The notes beneath the pieces are model-generated. The model made no database searches, had not been told where the DNA came from, and saw nothing but the letters and a program-made list of their open reading frames with translations. 47,401 nucleotides of DNA from Pseudomonas sp. Root71 (GTDB lineage: Bacteria; Pseudomonadota; Gammaproteobacteria; Pseudomonadales; Pseudomonadaceae): the NCBI RefSeq assembly GCF_001429045.1, contig NZ_LMHY01000008.1:52130-99530 (forward strand), given 5' to 3'. Both the position numbers and the translations under genes were made by a program. Shown piece by piece: positions 24,309 through 33,852 of this stretch. Positions within the stretch are counted from its first letter, which is position 1, and each line of letters begins with the position of its first letter.

Positions 24309-26912
24309 TCAGTTCAGGCGATAGGCGAAATCGCCGTCGCTGCCCAACTCGATGTTCAAACTCTGAATCGGTTTGTCCTGCGCCATGCGCTCCAGCACCC
24401 GTTGCGCCAGTTCCGGCATCAGGGTCTTGGACAGAATGTTGTCGATGTTGCGGGCGCCGCTGTCGACTTCCGTGCAGCGCGAGGCAATGGCCTTGACCAG
24501 CGCCTCGTCATAGCTCAGGACAGCCTGATGATTACGCTCGAAGCGCTGGCGAATGCGCGCAAGCTTGAGTGCGACGATGCGCTCCAGAATCGCGTCCTTG
24601 ACCGGGTAGTAGGGGACGATGGTCAGGCGGCCGAGGAAGGCCGGCTTGAACACCTGGTTCAATTCGTCACGCAGCCCTTCGACGATATCTTCCGGCGTCG
24701 GTTGCGGCTGGGCATTGAGGCACCACTGCATGATGCGGTCGGTGCCGGTGTTGGACGTGAGGATGATCACGGTGTTGCGGAAGTTGATCTCGCGACCTTC
24801 GCCGTCATCCAGCACGCCTTTGTCGAACACCTGGAAAAACAGTTCGAGCACGTCCGGGTGGGCCTTTTCCACTTCATCGAGCAGTACCACGCTGTAAGGC
24901 TTGCGCCGCACGGCTTCGGTCAGCACGCCGCCCTCGCCATAGCCGACATAACCCGGAGGCGAACCCTTGAGACTGGAGACGGTGTGGGCTTCCTGGTACT
25001 CGGACATGTTGATGGTGATGACGTTACGCTCGCCGCCGTACAGGGTGTCGGCCAGCGCCAGTGCGGTTTCGGTCTTGCCGACGCCGCTCGGGCCGAGCAA
25101 CAGGAACACGCCGATCGGTTTGTTCGGGTCTTCCATGCGTGCGCGGGAAATCTTGATGCGCTTGCCGATTTCCTGCAGTGCGTGGTCCTGGCCGAGCACC
25201 CGTTCGCCCAGCAATGCCGGCAGGCGCTGCACGGTGTCGATTTCGTCGCGCAGCATCTTGCCCAGCGGGATGCCGGTCCAGCCGGAGATCACTTCACCGA
25301 TGGTGCCGCCATCCACCAGGGCATGCACCAGCGGTTGCTCACCCTGGACGCTGGCCAGTTCGGCGCGCACCGCGGCAATCTCCTGGGTATCCGGTGCCTG
25401 ATTTTCCGGATGGCTGAGGGCGCCGAGTTTTTCCACCAGTTGCAGCTCGCGTTGCCATTGCTGTTCGAGGGCATCGCGGGCCTGCTGTTCGCTCAGCAGT
25501 TCGGTGTTGAGGGCGGTCAGGCGGCGGGCATGGTCGCTGCCTTTGGCGGCTTCCTGTTGCAGTACCGAGATCTCCGCCTGCAGATTGTCGATCTGGCGCT
25601 TGCAGTCTTCCAGCGGCCCCGGCTGTGCCGATTGCCCCAGGGCGACCCGGGCGCAAGCGGTGTCCAGCACACTGACGGCTTTGTCCGGCAGTTGGCGCCC
25701 GGTGATGTAGCGATTGGACAGGCGCACGGCCTGCACCAGCGCTTCGTCCATCACCGTGACTTTGTGATGTTCCTGCATCTTGGCCAGCAGGCCGCGCAGC
25801 ATGTGGATCGCCTTGTCTTCGTCCGGCTCTTCGACCTTCACCACCTGGAAGCGACGGGCGAGGGCGGCATCTTTCTCGAAGTACTTCTTGTACTCGGCCC
25901 AGGTGGTCGCCGCGATGGTGCGCAATTCGCCGCGAGCCAGGGCTGGCTTGAGCAGGTTGGCGGCATCGTTCTGCCCGGCCTGGCCGCCCGAACCGATCAG
26001 GGTGTGCGCTTCGTCGATGAACAGAATGATCGGGTGCAGGCTGCGCTTGGTTTCTTCGATGACTGACTTGAGGCGGTTTTCGAATTCGCCTTTCACCCCG
26101 GCACCGGCTTGCAACAAACCGAGGTCCAGGGTATGGATGGCGACACCTTTGAGCACCGACGGCACGTCACCCTGGATGATGCGCAGGGCCAGGCCTTCGA
26201 CCACGGCGGTTTTGCCGACGCCAGCCTCACCGGTGAGGATCGGGTTGTTCTGGCGGCGGCGGGTGAGGATGTCGACCATCTGCCGCACCTCGAACTCGCG
26301 ACCCAGTACCGGATCGATCCGGCCTTCGCGAGCGCTTTGCGTGAGGTTGATGGTGTACTGATCGAGGGCCGGTGTCTTGCCGTTGCCTTTGACCGGGCTG
26401 GTGTTGGCGGCTTCTGCAGTGCCCAGCGGTTTGGCCAGGGCCGATTCGGCGCTGCCTTCCACCAAGGCGTTGAGGTTCACGCGCAAATCGTCGGCGTTGA
26501 TCTTCTCCAGCTCGGCCGCCCCCGCGATCACCACCCGGCGCAGTTCGTCGTCATCGAGCAAAGCCTGCAACAGATGACCGGTGCGGATCTGTGCCTGGCC
26601 GAACTCGATGGAGGCCAGGACCCACGCCTGTTCGATCATGCGGGTCAGGTGCGGCGACAGCGCCGGGGTGCGCGTATTGCCCTTCTTGAACGTCCCCAGT
26701 GCCGTCACCAACTGCGCCTGCAAGCGCTCAGGCACCACGTCGTAATGACGCAGGATGGCCGGCAGGTCGTTGTCGTGGCCGTCGAGCAATTGCAACAACA
26801 GGTGCTCGATTTCGACATCGTAGTGGTGTTCCGACAGACACAGTGCCGCGGCGCTTTCGGTGGCGGTACGGCTGGTGTCGTTGAGCTTGGCGAACAGGGA
26901 CTTCAGGTTCAC
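24309..26912 (-). CDS. clpV: T6SS sheath-recycling ATPase ClpV (TssH)
   Basis: ClpV disassembles contracted TssBC sheaths using ATP. The 867-residue protein has the Clp N domain (1-150), a first AAA+ module with Walker A GEAGVGKT (228-235) and Walker B ILFIDEAH (296-303), a coiled-coil middle region (about 430-520), and a second module with GPSGVGKT (607-614) and VVLLDEVEK. Both ATPase sites look intact. The end of tssG overlaps its start by four bases. Length and motif order are as usual for the family and distinguish it from ClpB by operon and N-domain. Confidence 0.97.
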   Translation of the reverse strand: MNLKSLFAKLNDTSRTATESAAALCLSEHHYDVEIEHLLLQLLDGHDNDLPAILRHYDVVPERLQAQLVTALGTFKKGNTRTPALSPHLTRMIEQAWVLASIEFGQAQIRTGHLLQALLDDDELRRVVIAGAAELEKINADDLRVNLNALVEGSAESALAKPLGTAEAANTSPVKGNGKTPALDQYTINLTQSAREGRIDPVLGREFEVRQMVDILTRRRQNNPILTGEAGVGKTAVVEGLALRIIQGDVPSVLKGVAIHTLDLGLLQAGAGVKGEFENRLKSVIEETKRSLHPIILFIDEAHTLIGSGGQAGQNDAANLLKPALARGELRTIAATTWAEYKKYFEKDAALARRFQVVKVEEPDEDKAIHMLRGLLAKMQEHHKVTVMDEALVQAVRLSNRYITGRQLPDKAVSVLDTACARVALGQSAQPGPLEDCKRQIDNLQAEISVLQQEAAKGSDHARRLTALNTELLSEQQARDALEQQWQRELQLVEKLGALSHPENQAPDTQEIAAVRAELASVQGEQPLVHALVDGGTIGEVISGWTGIPLGKMLRDEIDTVQRLPALLGERVLGQDHALQEIGKRIKISRARMEDPNKPIGVFLLLGPSGVGKTETALALADTLYGGERNVITINMSEYQEAHTVSSLKGSPPGYVGYGEGGVLTEAVRRKPYSVVLLDEVEKAHPDVLELFFQVFDKGVLDDGEGREINFRNTVIILTSNTGTDRIMQWCLNAQPQPTPEDIVEGLRDELNQVFKPAFLGRLTIVPYYPVKDAILERIVALKLARIRQRFERNHQAVLSYDEALVKAIASRCTEVDSGARNIDNILSKTLMPELAQRVLERMAQDKPIQSLNIELGSDGDFAYRLN

Positions 26913-27979
26913 AGGGAGATCCCATCAAAAGGAATGTGGAAGAGCGCGCAACGGGAGGGTTCCACGTCGACGCCTGGTCGTTTGAGCCAGCCGAGCCGGC
27001 CCAGCGAAAGATTGCCCTGGCGACCCAGGCGGGCGACGGGTACGGACTGCGGTTTGAGCTTTGGCGCCAACTGGAAATCGAGTTCCGCGCCCACATAGAA
27101 ACGCACCAGTTCCACCAGCTTCCGGTAGTCCTCGGTGCCTGGCTGGAAGCGTTGATAGTCGGCCAGTTCCAGCGGGCCCATCTCGATGCGCACGCACGAC
27201 TGATAGTCCCAGACCCGATTGCCGGCGACGGCGCTTTGCCCGAGCACGGCGTTCTTGCGCCCCAGTTGCGTGCATTGGCTGGCGTCGAGTTTCAGCCAGC
27301 GACCGGCAAACGGCTTGACCTTGAATGGCAGCGAAAAATAGAAAGCCAGCATCACTTCCAGGTTCAACGCGTTGCGTGGCTTCTGGGCGAACAGGCCGGA
27401 GAAATAGCTGAACAATTCACGGCGCAGGGGCGAGCCTTGTTTGTCGAATTTCTGCTTCTGCGCTTCGGGGCCGAAACCCACCAGGTTGAGCAGGTAGCGG
27501 TCGAAATCCGAGGTGCCGTTGCGTTCGTACTCGATGTAGAACTTGTACTTTTGCCAGGCCTCGTAGAACAGCGTGGTCATGCGGTGCGAAAAGATGTCGA
27601 GGAACGCATGGGCCGCGTCATCCCGGTACTGGATGTGCCGCTCGATCAACAGCTCGGTGTACGGACGCGGCAACACGCCCGACGGCCCGACCAGCCCCAT
27701 GAAGGTGACTTGCATCTCGGACAGCGGCAGGCCGGCCACGGACACCTTGCCTTCACGCTCGAATTGCAAATCGCTGACTTCACTGGCCGGGAAGTTGAGC
27801 GACAGCTGCGAGCGAAAACGCAAAGGGTCTTCGTGCGGTCGGGTTTGCAGGTCCATGCGCCCGGTTCTGCTGTAATGCAGGCGAAGCAAGCGCACCAACT
27901 GGAAAAACTCGAATCGGTGCGGCTCAGCCCGTGCCTGGTCGATCAGACCAGGGGTTGATCGCCGGTTCGCGGTGGCCAT
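26909..27979 (-). CDS. tssG: T6SS baseplate wedge protein TssG
   Basis: TssG, with two TssF and one TssE, forms the wedge of the baseplate around the VgrG hub. At 356 residues it is of normal size. Family features are FEFFQLVRLLRLHY near the start, MTTLFYEAWQKYKFYIEYER in the middle, and the C-terminal GRLGWLKRPG region. Its ATG at 27979 lies 37 bases inside the end of tssF, an unusually long overlap for this operon. The in-frame sequence before RRSTPGLIDQ supports this start. Confidence 0.95.
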   Translation of the reverse strand: MATANRRSTPGLIDQARAEPHRFEFFQLVRLLRLHYSRTGRMDLQTRPHEDPLRFRSQLSLNFPASEVSDLQFEREGKVSVAGLPLSEMQVTFMGLVGPSGVLPRPYTELLIERHIQYRDDAAHAFLDIFSHRMTTLFYEAWQKYKFYIEYERNGTSDFDRYLLNLVGFGPEAQKQKFDKQGSPLRRELFSYFSGLFAQKPRNALNLEVMLAFYFSLPFKVKPFAGRWLKLDASQCTQLGRKNAVLGQSAVAGNRVWDYQSCVRIEMGPLELADYQRFQPGTEDYRKLVELVRFYVGAELDFQLAPKLKPQSVPVARLGRQGNLSLGRLGWLKRPGVDVEPSRCALFHIPFDGISL

Positions 27980-29775
27980 TGGACGACTCTCTTTTCGCGC
28001 TGCAAGGTGCGAAGGGTTAATTGGGTAAAGCTGTTCATCGAGCAGTACTGACCAAAGAAGTGATCGAGCACCATGCCGAACAAAAACACACCGCTGCCGG
28101 TGTACTGGCTTTCATCGAAATTAAGGGTGATGCCGACGCCGCGCACGAAGTTCGGCCGCGGGTGGCCGATGCGCGCGACCACAGGTTCGCTGCTGACCGA
28201 GACGATGCCGTTGATCTGTTTGCGGATCGCCGACACGTTGCGGTAGTTGTAGAGCGACAACAGCTCCAGCAGCACCTCGCGACCGCGGGACACCAGCGAC
28301 ATGTGGTTCAGCGACAGGTGCGAAATCAGCCGCCAGATCACCCCGTTGCCCAAGGGCACCCGCGCGGTGGCGGTGGGCTTGCGCAGGCAGCGGATGTCCT
28401 TGATCACCGAGTTACCGGGGATATTGAAATCGCCGCGCTCGCCGCCGAACGGCAACATCAGGGGCAGGTCACGGTTGCTGCAGGTCAGGCGGATGCTCAA
28501 CGCATCGTTGTTGGCCTCCATCAACCCCAGCTCGCGATCCACCACCCGGATAAACACGTTCGAGCCATCGCGCTGGCCGCTCTGTACCGCTCGGCGCCGG
28601 GCAATCCAGAAGCTTTGGCCCGGGCCCTGATCGCCACGGGGTTCGAAAAACGGATGGCAGGTGCCGACCTGATCGATGCCGCCGACCTTGCGCACGCGCC
28701 GCACGCGATCGATGGACACCACTTCGGCCGAGCCTTGCAGGCGCACATCCGGCGTCACTGCGTATTCGTGCTGGGCGTGGGTCAACTTGATCGGCTCGGC
28801 CTGCTGGCGGAACAGGTTGATGATCGGCGTGCAATTGAGCTTGAAGTTATTGCGCCCGATGTTTTGCGTCAGGCGCGCCAGGCGGTCGCTCAGGTCGTAG
28901 TCGGAAAAGTAGAAATTGACCTCGACTTTCTCGACGTCCTTGCCCGCCAGAATCCGCGCAAAACCCGACAGGTCGAAGAACATGAATTTGTCGGGGAAGG
29001 TGAAGTATTCGTGCAGCAGGCGGTAGCCGAGGAACGAGCGCTCGGAGTAGTCCACCAGGCCTTCGTCCAGACCATAACCGACGGCTTTCAACGCGTTGGC
29101 CGGCAAGACGACCTCGCGGGTGCGCCCCTGATCTTCAAAGGTCAGCGTGGCCTTGGCCAGGTTGTTGAACAGCAATTCGTACAGTTGCAGCATCAACGTG
29201 CTTTCGCCGTCGAGGAAGAACCGCAGGCTGTCCAGTTCCAGCTTGCCGAACAACACGTCGGAGGTCGCCACCAGGCCGATGCGCAGGCGCGCGACCAGGT
29301 CAGCGCTGTGGCCGTTGAACGCCGAGCGTTCCATCTCGATAAACGATGCCTGTTGCACCGACACCGGCCACAGCTCGACCGGGTAGCAGGTGCGGAATTT
29401 ACACACCACGCCATCGATCGGGTTGGCGCTGAGTTCGGTATGCCGGGGCACACGGAAGGCTTCGGTGACTTTTTCCTGCTTGCCCAGATTGAATTCGACG
29501 ATCGACATCGACGGGGTAGGGCGCAGGTAATGCGGGTACAGCACCTCGAGAAACGACTCGACGATTTCCGGCAGCTCGTCGTCGAGTTTTTTGTGCACCC
29601 GCGCCGACAGGAACGAGAAGGCCTCGATCAAGCGCTCGGTATGCGGGTCTTCGCAGTTATCGCCCTCGATGAGCAACCGCGAAGCGATTTTCGGGTACTG
29701 GCTCGCGAACTCCTGGCCCAAAAAGCGCAGGTGCGACAGTTCCTTTTCGTAATAGGGCAGCAGATCGTCGAGCAT
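27943..29775 (-). CDS. tssF: T6SS baseplate wedge protein TssF
   Basis: TssF is the largest wedge protein of the T6SS baseplate. The 610-residue product begins with the typical MLDDLLPYYEKELSHLRFLGQEFA pattern, has DPHTERLIEAFSFLSARVHKKLDDE, and the C-terminal PVVARIGHPRPNFVRGVGITL and LDHFFGQYCSMNSFTQL stretches. Length is normal. The ATG shares one base with the tssE stop (TGATG), and the end overlaps tssG by 37 bases, so the three wedge genes are translationally coupled. Confidence 0.96.
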   Translation of the reverse strand: MLDDLLPYYEKELSHLRFLGQEFASQYPKIASRLLIEGDNCEDPHTERLIEAFSFLSARVHKKLDDELPEIVESFLEVLYPHYLRPTPSMSIVEFNLGKQEKVTEAFRVPRHTELSANPIDGVVCKFRTCYPVELWPVSVQQASFIEMERSAFNGHSADLVARLRIGLVATSDVLFGKLELDSLRFFLDGESTLMLQLYELLFNNLAKATLTFEDQGRTREVVLPANALKAVGYGLDEGLVDYSERSFLGYRLLHEYFTFPDKFMFFDLSGFARILAGKDVEKVEVNFYFSDYDLSDRLARLTQNIGRNNFKLNCTPIINLFRQQAEPIKLTHAQHEYAVTPDVRLQGSAEVVSIDRVRRVRKVGGIDQVGTCHPFFEPRGDQGPGQSFWIARRRAVQSGQRDGSNVFIRVVDRELGLMEANNDALSIRLTCSNRDLPLMLPFGGERGDFNIPGNSVIKDIRCLRKPTATARVPLGNGVIWRLISHLSLNHMSLVSRGREVLLELLSLYNYRNVSAIRKQINGIVSVSSEPVVARIGHPRPNFVRGVGITLNFDESQYTGSGVFLFGMVLDHFFGQYCSMNSFTQLTLRTLQREKRVVQWPPRTGDQPLV

Positions 29776-30257
29776 CAGTTGAGGTTCTGCACTTTGTATT
29801 CCTGGGTGTTGACCTGCAGCACCGCGTCGAAGGACACCTGGCGGGTGACGTCTTGCAGGCGCAGGACCGCGTCCACGCGAAAGGTCAGCATGCGTTGGCC
29901 GGTCTGTTGGGCGAGCAGTTGCACTTTGACGCTGCGAAAGCGCCGGTCGCCGACCGTGATCGCTTTCTCCAGTTGCCGCTGGATCAACAGGCGATCCTTC
30001 GGATCAAGCACGCTGCGGCTGGTGAAATCCGGCATGCCGTAGTCGAGGATGCTGCCGCTCAGGTTGACGAAACCGTCCAGCTCGTTGGCGACCAGGGACT
30101 GGCGGGTGTTGACCAGGATTTCCAGGTCGCGAACGATGCTGGCCTTGTAATCGGCCAGCGAACACAAGCGCTGCGATGACGCTTCGATGGACTGATGCGG
30201 ACGATCGTCCAGCAATCGGTCCAGCAGTGATGGCAACAGCTTGTGTTGACTGGTCAT
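29775..30257 (-). CDS. tssE: T6SS baseplate protein TssE (gp25-like)
   Basis: TssE is related to phage T4 gp25 and helps start sheath polymerisation at the baseplate. The 160-residue protein starts with MTSQHKLLPSLLDRLLDDRP, as many TssE do, and contains the gp25-type segments LEILVNTRQ and DYGMPDF near the middle. The gene lies 25 bases downstream of tssC. Normal length, with no unusual insertion. Confidence 0.95.
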   Translation of the reverse strand: MTSQHKLLPSLLDRLLDDRPHQSIEASSQRLCSLADYKASIVRDLEILVNTRQSLVANELDGFVNLSGSILDYGMPDFTSRSVLDPKDRLLIQRQLEKAITVGDRRFRSVKVQLLAQQTGQRMLTFRVDAVLRLQDVTRQVSFDAVLQVNTQEYKVQNLN

Positions 30258-30282
30258 GGTGCCTCCCTGGCAATGTGCCCGA

Positions 30283-31785
30283 TCAGCCGCGGGTCGATTG
30301 CGGCAATTCAGCGACCAGGCGCAACGAAGCGGTCAGCTCGTCCAGTTGGTAGTGCGGGCGCAGGTAGGTCACGGCCTTGTATACCCCCGGCTTGCCCGGC
30401 ACCTCGAACACCTCGGCGCGGGCTTCGCGCAACGGGAACTTGGCCTTGGCTTCCTGGCTCGCGGTGTCGTCCAGCAGCACGTAGCTCGACAGCCACTTGT
30501 TGAGGAACAGCTCGACGTCCTTGCGCGAGGCGAAGCTGCCGATCTTGTCGCGCATGATCGCCTTCATGTAGTGGGCGATGCGCGAGGTGGCGAAGATGTA
30601 CTGCAACTGCGCGGAAAGCCGGGCGTTGGCATTGGCGATGTCGGTGTTGTACTGCTTCTGCTTCTGCGCCGACTGGGTGCCGAAGAACGCGGCGTAGTCG
30701 GTGCCTTTGCAGTGCACCAGCGGAATGAAACCGAGGTCCGACAGCTCTTTTTCACGGCGGTCGGTGATGGCGATTTCGGTCGGGCACTTGAGGGCGATTT
30801 CACCGTCATCGGTCTTGAACGTGTGGGTCGGCAGACCTTCCACCAGGCCACCACCCTCGACACCACGGATCGCCACGCACCAGCCGTAACGGGAAAACGC
30901 ATCGGTGACCCGGGTGCCCAGCGCGTAGGCGGCGTTCATCCACAGGTATTTGTTGTGGTCGCGGCCATCGACGCTTTCGACGAAGTTGAATTCCTCGACC
31001 GGCGTGGTATCCGGGCCGTAAGGCAGGCGACCGAGCACGTGGGGCAGGGTCAGGCCGACATAACGGGAGTCTTCGGAGGCGCGGAACGACTTCCACTTGG
31101 CGTATTCGACGGTGTCGAAAATCTTCGCCAGGTCCCGTGGTCCGGACATGTCGGTGAACGAATCCCAGCCGAACAGCTCAGGCGAGGCCGCCGAGATGAA
31201 CGGTGCGTGGGCGGCCGCGGCGACGTGGGAAATCTCTTCGAGCAGGTACATGTCTTCCGGGCTGCGGTTGAACTCGTAGTCACCCAACAGCATGCCGAAC
31301 GGTGCACCGCCGAAGGTGCCGTATTCTTCTTCGTAGATCTTCTTGAACAGCGCGCTCTGGTCGAATTCGGAAGCGGCCTTGAGGTCACGCACCAGGTCTT
31401 TCTTCGACGCATTGAGCAGGTGGATCTTCAGCGTGGTACTGGTTTCGGTCTGGTCGACCTGATACTTCAGGCCGCGCCAGGACGCTTCCAGCTGCTGGAA
31501 CTCACTGGCGTGCATGATCTCGTTCATCTGCTCGGAGAGCATCGCGTCGATCTCGGCGATGCGCGCATCGAGCACGGCGATCAGGTCCTTGCTCGGCGTC
31601 ATTTCGCCTTCCAGGATCTGGTTGACCAATTCACCGATCAGGTCGCGGGTGCGGGTGCGCTCGGTCTCGGAGCGGGCCACGCGGCTTTGCGAAATGATGC
31701 TGTCGAGCAACGAGGATTGCGCGGTGAAGCTATCCACTTCAACCAGCGTGCTGTCCTGTTGAGTCACGGTTTGCTTGTCGTTCAT
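30283..31785 (-). CDS. tssC: T6SS sheath large subunit TssC
   Basis: TssC with TssB forms the contractile sheath. The 500-residue protein carries the conserved ASEFQQLEASWRGLKYQVD, KKDLVRDLKAA and FGMLLGDYEFN segments of the family. The open frame extends upstream to 31833 into the end of tssB. I chose the ATG at 31785 because AGGAG precedes it and MNDKQTVTQQ follows. The spacing to tssB is then 10 bases. Confidence 0.96.
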   Translation of the reverse strand: MNDKQTVTQQDSTLVEVDSFTAQSSLLDSIISQSRVARSETERTRTRDLIGELVNQILEGEMTPSKDLIAVLDARIAEIDAMLSEQMNEIMHASEFQQLEASWRGLKYQVDQTETSTTLKIHLLNASKKDLVRDLKAASEFDQSALFKKIYEEEYGTFGGAPFGMLLGDYEFNRSPEDMYLLEEISHVAAAAHAPFISAASPELFGWDSFTDMSGPRDLAKIFDTVEYAKWKSFRASEDSRYVGLTLPHVLGRLPYGPDTTPVEEFNFVESVDGRDHNKYLWMNAAYALGTRVTDAFSRYGWCVAIRGVEGGGLVEGLPTHTFKTDDGEIALKCPTEIAITDRREKELSDLGFIPLVHCKGTDYAAFFGTQSAQKQKQYNTDIANANARLSAQLQYIFATSRIAHYMKAIMRDKIGSFASRKDVELFLNKWLSSYVLLDDTASQEAKAKFPLREARAEVFEVPGKPGVYKAVTYLRPHYQLDELTASLRLVAELPQSTRG

Positions 31786-31795
31786 CGTCAGGCTC

Positions 31796-32329
31796 CTACG
31801 CTTTGCCGTCGGTGGCTGGAACGGCGGCTTCACGGCCGAATTCCTTGCCCAGGGTTTTCAACTTCTCGGTGTTCTGCAACACGTCCATCAGCAGCTCTTC
31901 GAGCTTGTCGTTGCCGCCCATCTTGTTGCGCAGGTCCGCCAGCTTGTTGCGCACTTCCAGCAGCTTGCGCAGCGGCTCGACCTGCTTGACCACGTTCTGC
32001 GGTTCGAAGTCTTCGAGGGCGTTGAAGTTGAGCTCGACGCCCAGCTGCGTGCCGTTCTTGGCCAAGGTGTTGTCGACGCGGTAGGTCAGGCGCGGCTTGA
32101 TACCCTTGAGCACGCCGTTGAAGTTGTCGCGGTCGATGAAAATGAACTTGCGGTCCTTGAGCTTCGGCAGCGGCTCCAGCGGGTTGCCGGAGAAATCGCC
32201 CAGCACACCGACGACAAAGGGCAGCTCTTTCTTTTCCTGAGCGTCACCGATATCCACGTCGTAGGTGATATGGACCCGAGGCGCGCGAACGCGGTCGAGT
32301 TTGTGCTGGGTACTTTCCTTCTTCGCCAT
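31796..32329 (-). CDS. tssB: T6SS sheath small subunit TssB
   Basis: TssB pairs with TssC in the sheath and its C-terminal helix helps present the ClpV-binding parts. The 177-residue protein starts with MAKKESTQHKLDRVRAPRVH, has VVGVLGDFSGNP near residue 45, and the C-terminal KLRNKMGGNDKLEEL stretch. The ATG at 32329 has AGGAG seven bases ahead and is preferred to an upstream in-frame start at 32350. It is followed directly by tssC. Confidence 0.96.
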   Translation of the reverse strand: MAKKESTQHKLDRVRAPRVHITYDVDIGDAQEKKELPFVVGVLGDFSGNPLEPLPKLKDRKFIFIDRDNFNGVLKGIKPRLTYRVDNTLAKNGTQLGVELNFNALEDFEPQNVVKQVEPLRKLLEVRNKLADLRNKMGGNDKLEELLMDVLQNTEKLKTLGKEFGREAAVPATDGKA

Positions 32330-32397
32330 CGTGATCTCCTGTGCGATCAATTCGCTGCAAGTCGTTTGCGTGTCGGTCCAATGCCTGGCCGGGCGCG

Positions 32398-33150
32398 TTA
32401 CATTCCTTCGATCGTCAGCAGCAGGCGCTGACGGATTTCATCGTTCATTTCCATGATGTTGGCGTGGCCCACCAGCTCTTCGAAGCTGGTGTTGCCGGCG
32501 ATCTGGGTACTGCTGCGGATCACCGCCTCGTCGGGCAGTTGCGAGCGAACCGGCGAGCTGATGACGCAGAAGGGCAGGTCGCCGAACTCCTTCAAGCGTT
32601 CGAAACTGACGGGAAAACGCAGGCCTTCGAGCAGGCGGCTGATGCCGGGCGACTTGCTCAGGCAGTAGAACAGCACCAGGTAATGCACCACGAAGCGGTA
32701 CAGTTCGGCGCTGCTGCGATTGGGGTCTTTGATGACGGTGCGAAAACGGGCCAGGTCGAACGAACTGAAGCCCACCACCCAGCGCACGGGGCTGGTGATG
32801 CGAATGGATTGGCCGCTTTGGGACAGCACCTTGTCGTACTCCAGCGCAAACAGTTGCGGAGTGGTGCTGAGCAGGTTGAGGGGCACTTCGAGTTCGTTGA
32901 CCAGCTGGAACGGAGCACCCGAGCCGATGCGGTCGTAGAGCTCCTTGAGTTCCTTGAAGTGGTGCTGGGTTTCGCGGCCGCTGCTGCGTTGCGCACCCTG
33001 CAGGTACTCACCGAAAAACGCTTGCGGACGGATCAGCAAAGCCAGGGTCGCCAGGTAGTCCGAAGCCTGCGCCTTGAGCGCATCGGAAATGGCCCGGGTC
33101 TGGCTTCGCAGCTTGATCAATGCTTCAACATCAAAAAACGTCTGAGTCAT
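32398..33150 (-). CDS. T6SS accessory protein, possible TagB-type partner of short TssA
   Basis: A 250-residue soluble protein, first gene of the T6SS operon and 68 bases ahead of tssB. It has no signal peptide or membrane segment and looks mainly helical, with TQHHFKELKELYDRIGSGAP and a Leu-rich stretch FVVHYLVLFYCLSKSPG. I do not recognise a domain with certainty. From published work on P. putida K1-T6SS I recall that short TssA proteins have a dedicated sheath-stabilising partner called TagB. The short TssA of this operon and the position beside tssB make that the best guess. ATG 33150 has AAGGA about 10 bases ahead; a GTG at 33171 is an alternative. Confidence 0.55.
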   Translation of the reverse strand: MTQTFFDVEALIKLRSQTRAISDALKAQASDYLATLALLIRPQAFFGEYLQGAQRSSGRETQHHFKELKELYDRIGSGAPFQLVNELEVPLNLLSTTPQLFALEYDKVLSQSGQSIRITSPVRWVVGFSSFDLARFRTVIKDPNRSSAELYRFVVHYLVLFYCLSKSPGISRLLEGLRFPVSFERLKEFGDLPFCVISSPVRSQLPDEAVIRSSTQIAGNTSFEELVGHANIMEMNDEIRQRLLLTIEGM

Positions 33151-33852
33151 CGGTACATCGTCCTTGAACACTGCGCGACGACTACCCGGATATACACGGG
33201 AGTACGTGCGCAGCGACTAATTTCTCGATTGAACGTCTGTTCACGAGTTGTGATTGCTGATGTTTCACATCAAAAAATCACACTGCCAGGAATCATTGGG
33301 AGTGCGATGCTGGCATATGGATATCGAGTTGCCAGTAACGTCGTGTATGGCAACAGGATGTGTAGGAAAGTTCCTACGAGGCGGGGATTTTTTCTTTTTT
33401 TTGTTACGTGTCGCAATGATGTCTGGTTGCCATCATTTGCCGGATCTGAATGGCGGAAGTGTCTGAAACCCAATAAATTCAATGGTTTCAGGCAAATAAT
33501 GGATCCAATTTTTAATTGAAAAAAATTGAAAAAAGGTGAACCGGTTCACCCAATGCCCGCTTGATGATCCGCTGAGGAAAAGGTTGAAGGATAAGTGTCA
33601 TATAACCGGCAAGGAAGTGATGGCATCTCGAGGTGTCCGGGATATACGAGGCGTCCATTCCATTGCTGAACGAGTGTTCGGGCACTATGGCGTTACATAT
33701 CGACGATATTTCTGTATAACGCGCCAGGTACGACTGCGCCCCATAACTTTCATGTCGGGCCGTGCAATAGCGTGAGGGCTTCCGGGCCTTTGTTAAATGG
33801 AATTTATGCGCGCCACGGATGTAAGGCGACGCGACTATTGAGGCCCTGTCTC
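33151..33852. promoter_or_regulatory. Divergent regulatory region between the T6SS operon and the M48 gene
   Basis: About 700 bases without a convincing gene. It holds a nested inverted repeat at 33250-33281 (core TGATGT TTC ACATCA at 33258-33272), long A/T runs around 33388-33400 and 33509-33534, and a perfect 16-base palindrome at 33535-33550. The T6SS promoter must lie at the left side of this gap, but I find no clear sigma-70 or sigma-54 elements. A 79-codon frame at 33536-33775 looks spurious. Confidence 0.5.
33535..33550. promoter_or_regulatory. Perfect palindrome, possible operator
   Basis: GGTGAACCGGTTCACC is a perfect 16-base palindrome with a central CG, directly after an A-rich run. 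The form resembles operators of LacI-type or TetR-type repressors, but no such regulator is encoded nearby. It is about 300 bases upstream of the M48 gene and 385 bases upstream of the T6SS operon. Confidence 0.5.

Noticed and set aside
28021..30042. Open frame of 673 codons on the plus strand
   Set aside because: Antisense to tssF and tssE; no motif and no ribosome site.
33536..33775. 79-codon frame in the T6SS upstream region as a gene
   Set aside because: It starts inside the 16-base palindrome, has no ribosome site and no protein-like pattern.
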